This document shows, piece by piece, positions 57,028 to 64,000 of a DNA stretch of 64,000 bases; positions within the stretch are counted from its first letter, which is position 1, and every line of letters begins with the position of its first letter. The stretch spans positions 61,054,881 through 61,118,880 of the forward strand of contig CM019063.1 of assembly GCA_009667805.1 (NCBI GenBank), in the 5' to 3' direction. Both the position numbers and the translations under genes were made by a program. The stretch comes from Leptobrachium leishanense (lineage: Eukaryota; Chordata; Amphibia; Anura; Megophryidae). Under the pieces are notes generated by a model. That model did not search any database, was not told where the DNA came from, and saw only the letters and a program-made list of their open reading frames with translations.

Positions 57028-58833
57028 GGGGGGCGGAGCTAACTCTCAACGAGAAAAGACGCGTGTTGGGGAGCTCTCCGGCTGGAGTTTTTACTTTTGA
57101 GGTTTTGGACGCTTTCTTCTGAGTTTTGGGGGTTTTTTTTCAGGTAGGGGAGCATCTGTTACCTCTGCTCCCCTGCTTTTGATCCTTTCCGCTGACTTTT
57201 TGGAGCTGATTTGCGGACTTTGCCGGACGCGGCCTGCTGCAACAGCCTTATCGGGCGTCCATTTGGCGGTATCTTCTGTATCCTGGGATACTCGTGTGCC
57301 GATTCCAGCCCCTCTGCTCGTCGGATTATGTGCAAGAAAAATGGGAAGAAGTCCTTGCTGCCGGAGGGCCCACGGCAGCAGGACATTCGTGAGGCAATTG
57401 GCGAGAATCGGCGTCGGCATCAAGGAGACCTGCGGGAATGTCTGGCTGCTGAGGGAGGCTCCTCGGATGATGAGGATTACTCTTGGTCGGAGAACACCTC
57501 AGCACCTTCAAAGTCTCCCTGGAAGGTGGGTAAGGCGGCAGGGAAAACTGACGGACATGGTGGTGTAAAAACTACACAGGCACGCAGGCTTTCAGTGGCC
57601 TCGTGTGACTTGGCGGAGACTCCCCCGAACTCACCTGATCCCGGATCCAGCAGAGGCCTCCCACTTCATATGAAAACTGATCTTCAGCGTTTGTTTGAAC
57701 AGATGTTAGGTGAGATGAGAGCGGTCTGGCGAGCTGACTTTGCCGACGTGAAGACGGAGCTGACGGCTGTCCAGGGGAGGCTACTGGCTGCAGAGACGCA
57801 GGTGGAAGGAGTTGTAGCAACGCAGGCCCTTCTTCTTAAGCCGCAGCTGGAGTCGTTGCGGGTGCAAGTGGCGCTGCTTACTGGTGCGGTGGAGACAGCG
57901 GAAGCCCGCCACCGTCGGAAGAATGTCAGGATCAGAGGAATCCCAGAGAAGGTTTCTATGGCTGGGCTGCTGCCATTCGCCAACAGAATTGCTGCACGTG
58001 TCTTGGGGTCACGGCTGGGAGAGTCTGCCATTTTTGGCGCCGTCACTCGGCTGCGGAAGGCATCTGCTGCACCAGAGGATGCCCTGCGCGACGTGCTGGC
58101 GGTGGCGTTGCAGGAAGCTGATAAGCGCCGATTGCTGTCGTCCTCTGTGACTCGTGCCCCGTTTCTGTTTGAGGACCTTTCGGTGTCTTTCTTTAACGAC
58201 CTACCATTTTTGACCTTAATGGCTCGGAGAAGATTTCAGGACGTCTCGTCTTTTCTGCGGAATAACGAGATCCGCTACCGGTGGGGGGTGGCAGGTACCA
58301 TAACTATTACTTATGAGAACCTGACCCATTTGGTCGCCTCTCCTGAGGAGGCATGGCAGGTATTGCGTTCACTGGGACTCTCACCGACTCCGGCCGCTGG
58401 GGGTCTTTCGCCTGCTGTCTCTGACCCGGGCTAGACTGGTAGGGACTCTTATTTTAATCGGATCCTCTTCTCCACTGTTCTGTATCCCTTCACTTTCCGC
58501 AGTAACTTTGGGGCTTTATTTTTACTTTTATGCCCTTCATTACTGAGAGTTGATTTTTTTTTTCTGTTTACTTTCTCCCCCCCCCCCTTCTTATATGTTT
58601 GGAGTTATTTTCGCCCTTTTTTGATGGACTGTCGGTGCTGATACCAATTGTTGTCGTACCCCGGCTGGGGACGATGTATTTGACCATTTTGAGCCACTTT
58701 AAGGTTTTTCCTCTAAGAAACACCCCCCCCCCATTTGTGTTGTGTTTTTATGTCTATTTGGCCCTGCGAGGCCCTACTTTGTTGCTCAGTTTATTACCTT
58801 TCATTTACAAAATAAAAATCTTAAATTAAAAAA
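57028..58833 (+). mobile_element. L1-clade element with ORF1 only (half-LINE), with target duplication
   Basis: It starts GGGGGGCGGAGCTAACTC and ends in poly(A) after AAAATAAAAATCTTAAATT. An 18-bp duplication AAAAATAACAATTCTTCA lies at 57010-57027 and 58834-58851. It has a 300-bp 5' leader, ORF1, and a 400-bp 3' untranslated region. There is no ORF2 anywhere between ORF1 and the tail, so it must use reverse transcriptase in trans, like the HAL1 elements of mammals. Confidence 0.9.
57328..58434 (+). CDS. L1-type ORF1p (RNA-binding nucleic-acid chaperone), intact
   Basis: L1 ORF1p coats element RNA as a trimer and helps target-primed reverse transcription. The frame is open from ATG 57328 (MCKKNGKKSLLPEG) to the stop at 58432-58434, 368 aa, about the family's usual length. 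The frame is also open upstream to 57211 but without an ATG, so I start at 57328. Residues 1-110 are charged and probably disordered. About 115-195 are heptad-rich (LQRLFEQMLGEMRAVW, QLESLRVQVALLTGAVETAE), fitting a coiled coil. About 196-300 form the RRM-like domain that opens with RRKNVRIRGIPE. About 300-350 match the C-terminal domain (RRRFQDVSSFLRNNEIRYRW). No stop or frameshift is seen, which suggests a young insertion. Identified by motifs; no search was run. Confidence 0.88.
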   Translation: MCKKNGKKSLLPEGPRQQDIREAIGENRRRHQGDLRECLAAEGGSSDDEDYSWSENTSAPSKSPWKVGKAAGKTDGHGGVKTTQARRLSVASCDLAETPPNSPDPGSSRGLPLHMKTDLQRLFEQMLGEMRAVWRADFADVKTELTAVQGRLLAAETQVEGVVATQALLLKPQLESLRVQVALLTGAVETAEARHRRKNVRIRGIPEKVSMAGLLPFANRIAARVLGSRLGESAIFGAVTRLRKASAAPEDALRDVLAVALQEADKRRLLSSSVTRAPFLFEDLSVSFFNDLPFLTLMARRRFQDVSSFLRNNEIRYRWGVAGTITITYENLTHLVASPEEAWQVLRSLGLSPTPAAGGLSPAVSDPG

Positions 58834-59279
58834 AAAAATAACAATTCTTCAAAAAAAAATCTACACTCGCCTCTTATTGCACAGCACAGAGGACACATGA
58901 TTCACCATCGGCAGATTCATAATATATCATTAATATATGTATACATCATGTCCTGCCAGAATGCTATAACTAAAAATATTTTTGAAAGCATTAAAAAATT
59001 GCGTGTTATTTATTTATTTATTTATGTTTACAGATTTTAACGTTTTTGGGGGGTGCCAAATATAGGATCCGCCCCGGGTGCCAAATGTTCTAGGTACGCC
59101 CCTGGCAGTGATGTTACCTCTACTTCACCCAGCCGGGTTGAGGGGGGGGGGCCCTATTCCATGCTAGATTGCAGGCGGTCCAGCAGTTCACGGCAGCAGT
59201 GGGTGTCCAGTCCGAAATAGAGTGAGAGTCCGTGTTAAAGAAATGGCCGGAGGCTGCATGCATGCAGGTCACGCAGTCT

Positions 59280-59320
59280 GGCCAGTCAGGTGGTACTGAG
59301 TCTCAGTACTACCTGACTGG
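59280..59320. repeat. 41-bp hairpin
   Basis: Arms GCCAGTCAGGTGGTACTGAG and CTCAGTACTACCTGACTGGC pair with one mismatch around a single T. Confidence 0.9.
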
Positions 59321-59587
59321 CTGAACCACGTGACACGCACGCTGGACTGAACACCCACCGGGAAGGGAATCAAAGCCACGGTGCACCCTCTGGCAGTGGC
59401 ACCCCACTGCTGACAAGATGACTCCACGCACAGGCCTGTGCCTGTGCCAGCCGCGATCCTAACGTGGCCTGGAGGGACCTCCTGCTGAGTCCGTACACAG
59501 TCCCTGCTGACTCTGCTGCACACAGCCCTACTGCGGACGGAGGCCGGTAAATATAGAATAAATAGTTGCTGTGTGCTCATATTCACT

Positions 59588-59875
59588 CGGTTTGCTAGGG
59601 GTTTTATTGCAGTGGATTCTGATGCACTCATACACACCGCACATTGCATTGCTGAGAGTTTTATTGCTGTGGATTCTGATACGCTGACACAAACACCGCT
59701 CATTGCATTGCTGGGAGTTTTATTGCTGTGGATTCTGTGATACACACTGCATATTACTGTGAGTTTTATTGCTCTGGAGCTCTGGGATACGCTCATAAAC
59801 ACTGCACATTACATTACTGTGAGTTTTATTGCTGTGCAGCTCTGTGATAAACTCATACGCAGTGCACGTTTCTGT
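59588..59875. repeat. Tandem repeat of about 60-65 bp
   Basis: About five imperfect units share GAGTTTTATTGCTGTGGATT followed by CTGATAC and a CACATTACATT-like block. Confidence 0.8.
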
Positions 59876-59947
59876 GGATTGTACTGTTCAGCCAATTAGA
59901 GCGGTTGTGATCCAGTATACTTGACATGCGTGACATGTTTCTTTGTC

Positions 59948-59998
59948 AGCGCTGCGGAATATGCTGGCGCTTTATAAATAATAATAATAATAATAATG
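59948..59998 (+). repeat. Scrap of GCGCTTTATAAATAA repeat with ATA tail
   Basis: It reads GCGCTGCGGAATATGCTGGC then GCTTTATAAATAATAATAAT. It is the same 3' end as the repeat at 49597-49717. Confidence 0.7.
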
Positions 59999-60404
59999 TA
60001 AAAATGCTTGAATTTAAACATTTCATAATTTTATTTATCTCAATAGATACATTTGAAATGGTATACAAAATATACAAGTAGGCACTTTTAATATAAAGAG
60101 AAGAAAAGGCGGGGCTCTAAGGAAAAGGTGGAGCTTAAAGAGGAAGGGTGGGGTTAACCAGGAAGAGGTGTGCCCTTGACAGGAAGGGGTGCCTCAAATT
60201 TAAATTAGGGGGTGCACGAGTTTAGTCAGGAGTAGGGCAGCACAAAACCTAAATACACCACTGTTTGTGTGTAAGTATATATTTTGCATTAAACTAAAAT
60301 AGAGGGAAAAATTTATAGTTTTAAGTCCATACGTATTTGTGTGTGTGTGTGTGTGTTGTGTGTATATATATAAATATATAACAGGCCGTTTTAGTCCAGA
60401 TGCC

Positions 60405-60790
60405 AAAATCATGAGTATAACAGTATGAGTAATACCTTTTTTTTTTTTATTGGACTAATGTTACATTTAAAAGACAAGCTTTTGAGAGTTTCCGCTCTTT
60501 TTCAGGTCTGGAAGTTATACTAATCCGTATCCTAGAATTGAACAGTGACATTAAGGGGCACATGGGTGGGGGGTTAGATGTCGTAAATAGTGAGTCAAAT
60601 GGTATGGTCTCTCACTCTTGACGACCTCTAACCCCCACCCGTGTGCCCCTTAGATGTTCAATTCTAGGATACTGATCAGTATAGCTTCCAGACCTGAAGA
60701 AGAGCGGAATCCTCTCGAAAGCTTGTCTTTTAAATGTAACATTAGTCCAATAAAAAAGGTATCACTACGTACTGCTATACTAGTGATTCT
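60405..60790. repeat. Foldback repeat with GACCTGAAGAAGAGCGGAA motif
   Basis: The two arms, about 60407-60586 and 60632-60790, are inverted copies: TTGGACTAATGTTACATTTA appears in both, as do GACAAGCTT and TCCTAGAATTGAAC. The loop is about 45 nt. Each arm contains an AAGAGCGGAA...CTCTCGAAAGC stem-loop (60474-60510 minus and 60691-60727 plus). Related to 19610-20760. A LINE end abuts the right arm. Confidence 0.85.
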
Positions 60791-61060
60791 TATATTTATT
60801 TACTTATTTATAAAGTATTTTACCAGGAAGGATACATTGAGATTTCTCTCGTTTTCAAGTATGTCCTGGGTTCAAGAACATGTTACAGAAATACAAAATA
60901 GTAAAATGCAAGAATTAACACAAAACAAATATACAGATTAACAGAAAAATAAATATGTAGGAAATATAGTCACTATGTTACATGTTTACAGGTGCATTCC
61001 GTATTGAGGTATGTTAATAGGGAGCTCTTAAGGGACTTTAGACTGGGGGAAGATTTGATG
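60791..61060 (-). mobile_element. 5'-truncated LINE 3' end, copy 2
   Basis: Almost colinear with 7693-7975: TTACCAGGAAGGATACATTG, CAAGTATGTCCTGGGTTCAA and ACATGTTTACAGGTGCATTC are shared. It ends in the middle of ORF2 at GATTTGATGG, followed by a long TA microsatellite (61064-61095). Confidence 0.88.
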
Positions 61061-61062
61061 GG

Positions 61063-61098
<36 letters not shown>

Positions 61099-61213
61099 AG
61101 TACTATGCAAAAGTTTTAGGCAGGTGTGAAAGAATGCTTTTAAAAATGGAAGTGTTAAACATTTATGTTCATAAATGAACAAAATGCAGTGAATGAACAA
61201 AAGCGAAATCTAA

Positions 61214-61641
61214 GGCTAGGGTCAAACGAAAGCATTTTTACACGCGAACGTAAAAAAGTGCGTCCGAACGCATTGATGTATTTTTTCATGGAATATGCGA
61301 AAACGGTCATACGATGCGCATTTTCGTGTGTGATGTTTTACGAATCCAAACCAGGAAACTTTTTGCGTCTGGACGTTATGTTGGCCGGACACGAGCAGGG
61401 TCTGACGTCTCCAAATCACACACACACACACCGCTAGCGGACGCAGCGCACTCTGTACGTCCGTACTAGCGGTTCTGCGTTCTCGAAAAAATGCGTTCAT
61501 TTTCCACTTGCGTTGCGCGGCCGGACTTTTGTGCGACCGTACTTCGTATATTGGCTGTCATTGCCCGTCATTTGCTGCTAGTGCGGCCGTGATTAAGTGC
61601 GCCAGAACGCACGTTAAAAATGCGCTGGTCTGACCCCAGCC
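61214..61641. mobile_element. CpG-rich MITE family 1, copy 4
   Basis: The ends are GGCTAGGGTCAAACGAAAGC and GCGCTGGTCTGACCCCAGCC. Flanks are CTAA and TTAA. Inserted in the 3' untranslated side of the Tc1 element. Confidence 0.85.
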
Positions 61642-61716
61642 TTAATCAAATCAATATTTGGTGTGACCACCCTTTGCCTTCAAAACAGCAGCAATTTTTC
61701 TAGGTACTCTTGCACA

Positions 61717-63743
61717 TAGGGATGAGCTGATCGGTTCGGAGTTCGATTCGAACATTGGCCGTTCGAAAGTTCGCGAACTTCTAACTTTTTGGGATGTTCG
61801 CCAAAAGTTCAAAACCTTTTCTTTTTTTTTTTTTCTCTTTTTTTTTTATTTTAAAAAATGCTTAAAAAATCCTAAAAAAATCTAATAATAGACTCTTTAC
61901 TGCAGAATATTATAAGCAATGGTTTATTAGATATTGACTTAAAACGGGAATATTTTTAACATTGAAGCCTATGGGATAAAACATTCTTGTTGCTAAAACA
62001 TCAGGCAGACGAGGCCCTCTAAATCAGGCACTGTTGACTTAAGGAGCATGCGGCCGCAAGATTACAGAGCTGCGACTGTGCGGGCTGGCCAGCCGGGTGC
62101 ATGTGGCAGAGAGGTGGCGCAGGGACTCTAGGGAGGGAGCCACGGCAGACCCCCCCTTCCCCACAACCAGGATCCAGGGAGCCCCCACTGACCACCAGGC
62201 TAAGGTAAGGTGACAGATTTTTAAAAACAATAAAATCCAAGGACATTTTTAAATGTCCCCAGCAACATAAAATAAAACCTTTTTTTTTTCTTCCTAATAC
62301 TGACCTGATTCCTAGATCCACAAACTGTAGAGGTGCTGCCCGGCAGTGTGCGGAATCATATGCTGCATTAATTATACTGTAAGGCTGGGTTCACACCTGC
62401 GTTTTTTAACACGTGTATCGCGCAAACGTAAAAAACATGTGACCTCGCATTGCAGCGCGTTCACGGCCATAGACTGCAGAGTGAACGCGCTGCAATACGC
62501 CCCAAAGAAGCTCCTGTACTTCTTTGGGCGTAGGACGTTTTAAAACGCCCAGGTATGAACGGGTCCCTTAGCAAATAATGGGATTTCCCTGTTTATTGCA
62601 GGAACGCGCTGTAAAAGGCTTAGGTGTGAACCAGGCCTTAAGGTGCTGCCCGGCAGTGTGAGAATTCATATGATGCATTAATTCTTCTTCTTACAAATTT
62701 GGTTACTTAACCGGTTTGCTTTTGGATTGTAATATTGTGACATCCAGGGCCCCGGGTGGCGATTGGGGGGGGGCCCAGATGCATGGTGCTGCCAGCTGGC
62801 CAAGTGCCAGGAGCTCCGGCAGCACCCGGCGCAGCTGTGAGTGATCAGGGGGCAGGGCGCGGCGTGATCACACAGAGCCGCCGGGACTGGTGTGTGCCAA
62901 TTCTCACCATATACAGTAGCCCAGTACTAAACATTGTTGAGCTGGTTTTGTTATAACAACTACTCTCGCTCTGTGCCCCTGTCTGGTATATTCCGCTGCT
63001 TGTTACTGCTGGTGTGATTCCATTCTGCCATACACTATAGCGCAGTAATATTTGGGTGCACTGCCACTGACGCCTATATCAGATTCATATCATTTTAATA
63101 TTGGACCGCAGGGTCCAACCCCGCACTCTTCCACAATACCACAGAGGGATTACGGTGTGACGGCACTGTTGCCGACACTAAAGGCCCAATTTTAAAGCAC
63201 CTATTGTTACTTTCATCCAAAGCCTGCATAAATTTTACAATAAGTTAGCCAAAAAAATCACTACTTGTTCTGCGTGTCCTAAAACGTCCCTTTTCATACA
63301 GGCTGCAGTTGTTTATGAATAGATTAAAGGAAAACCAATTACTGGCATTTGAAATTTTTTTTTTTAAATGTTTCTATACATCCTACAAATCCACCACTTC
63401 ACGGGCAGGTTATGGGGACCTCCTAGGCACGATATTTGAAGGAATTTTTAGTTTTTATCCTTAACCTTTATTTCATGGAAAACTCCCTGTTCCTTTAAAA
63501 ACGTTTCTTTAAAAAAAATGTTGTCCTTGTTTCCTGTCCCCCAGGGCACTACCCGGACCCCCATACACCTTTTTATGGTAAATAGCTTGCATATATGCCC
63601 TCTTGGAGGGCACTCTAAAAATCAAACTTTTGAGTCCCATTGACTTGCATTGAGTTTGGTTCGTGTTCGCGTTCGAACTCGAACTTTTGAAATTGTTCGA
63701 GTTCGAATGTGAACCGAACACGGGGGTGTTCGGCTCATCCCTA
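61717..63743. mobile_element. hAT element, TAGGGATGAGC family, copy 2
   Basis: It starts TAGGGATGAGCTGATCGG and ends GTTCGGCTCATCCCTA, with a perfect 8-bp duplication CTTGCACA at 61709-61716 and 63744-63751. It contains an empty site at about 63596-63610 that in copy 1 holds the 4.8-kb hAT. It contains a relic of MITE A (61850-61975) and the MITE at 62383. Confidence 0.93.
62383..62637. mobile_element. MITE family 3 (GGCTGGGTTCACACC ends)
   Basis: The ends are GGCTGGGTTCACACCTGCGT and TTAGGTGTGAACCAGGCC, with TAA/TTA flanks. A direct repeat of about 45 bp (AGGTGCTGCCCGGCAGTGTG...) lies on both sides, at 62332-62375 and 62641-62684. Confidence 0.7.
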
Positions 63744-63751
63744 CTTGCACA

Positions 63752-64000
63752 CAGTTTTTGAAGGGATTCGGCTGGTAGGTTGTTCCAAACATCTTCGAGA
63801 ACTAAGCACAGATCTTCTGTGGATGTAGGCTTTCTCACATCCTTCTGTCTGTTCATGTAATCCCAGACACACTCGATGATGTTGAGATCAGGGCTCTGTG
63901 GGGGCCATGCCATCACTTCCAGTACTTCTTGTTCTTCTTTACGCTGAAGATAGTTCTTAATGACTTTGGCTGAATGTTTGGGGTCATTGTCCTGCTGCAG
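63752..64000 (-). pseudogene. Tc1 transposase C-terminal half (partial at window edge)
   Basis: The minus-strand frame enters the window at 64000 with [20 protein letters not shown] and continues with MMAWPPQSPDLNIIECVWDY, so the second and third catalytic acids (Asp in QQDNDPKH, Glu in NIIECVWD) are both visible. It then runs to ESLQKLCAS, where the hAT element at 61717-63743 cuts it. The last few dozen codons of the original gene are lost from the frame. The N-terminal DNA-binding half lies outside the window. With the hAT in place the enzyme ends in foreign residues. Confidence 0.9.

Larger units (their letters stand above)
53815..60263. mobile_element. hAT element bounded by TTTGTGTG, 6.4 kb with nested insertions
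   Basis: It starts CAGTGGTGTATTTTGGCCTA and ends AACCTAAATACACCACTG, with a perfect 8-bp duplication TTTGTGTG at 53807-53814 and 60264-60271. Much of its length is later insertion: a LINE-tail scrap (53955-54014), a MITE (54072-54746) and an L1-type element (57028-58833). A second CAGTGGTGTACTTAG terminus at 55373 and GGTACGCCCCTG at about 59092 suggest another hAT inside, but its flanks do not match. Confidence 0.85.
61098..64000 (-). mobile_element. Tc1/mariner element, split by a MITE and a hAT, runs off the window
   Basis: It starts CAGTACTATGCAAAAGTTTT at the edge of a TA microsatellite. The Tc1 pieces are 61098-61213, 61642-61716 and 63744-64000. The transposase is on the minus strand. 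The other end lies beyond 64000. Confidence 0.85.

Noticed and set aside
57091..57423. 110-codon antisense frame over the L1-type 5' leader
   Set aside because: Antisense shadow; the sense strand carries the ORF1 with family motifs.

Overview
The window looks like transposon-packed, non-coding DNA from a vertebrate, most probably an anuran amphibian. I infer this from the mix of elements: Tc1/mariner, several hAT families, a Penelope-like element with a GIY-YIG nuclease, L2/CR1-type and L1-type LINEs, a Helitron, CpG-rich MITEs, and a short repeat ending in GCGCTTTATAAATAA that is familiar from frog genomes. The species cannot be fixed from sequence alone. I recognise no host exon, rRNA, tRNA gene or CRISPR array. 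All convincing protein-coding potential belongs to transposons.

Layout. 1-13.9 kb: minisatellites, a MITE family with CAGGGTTATTC ends (one copy split by a LINE), a C-rich tandem array, and the first copies of two CpG-rich MITE families. 13.96-16.86 kb: a Tc1 element with complete ends. Its transposase gene carries a 34-bp in-place inversion and is interrupted by a 1.3-kb element that contains a hairpin with 192-bp arms. 17.6-23.3 kb: hAT elements, a second copy of the 1.3-kb element type, and MITEs. 23.88-30.35 kb: nested insertions, Tc1 split by a hAT, split by a second hAT, which carries a Penelope-like element and a TTAA-flanked element full of hairpins; target-site duplications support the order. 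31-45.6 kb: more hAT elements with 8-bp duplications, a tRNA-derived SINE that shares its tail with the local LINE, and a minisatellite that changes orientation. 45.6-53 kb: a decayed L2-type LINE, then a Helitron and a hAT element 462 bp apart carrying the same minisatellite motif in opposite orientation. 53.8-60.3 kb: a hAT element bounded by TTTGTGTG, with later insertions including an L1-type element that has ORF1 only, with an intact 368-aa ORF, a poly(A) tail and an 18-bp duplication. 60.4-64 kb: a foldback repeat, a LINE end, and a second Tc1 split by a MITE and by the same hAT family seen at 24.2 kb.

No pathway is encoded here. The genes present relate as parasite and host element: non-autonomous MITEs and SINEs depend on transposases or reverse transcriptases encoded elsewhere. 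Insertion boundaries were read from target-site duplications and from comparison of copies within the window. Superfamily names rest on duplication length, terminal motifs and protein motifs; no database search was run.
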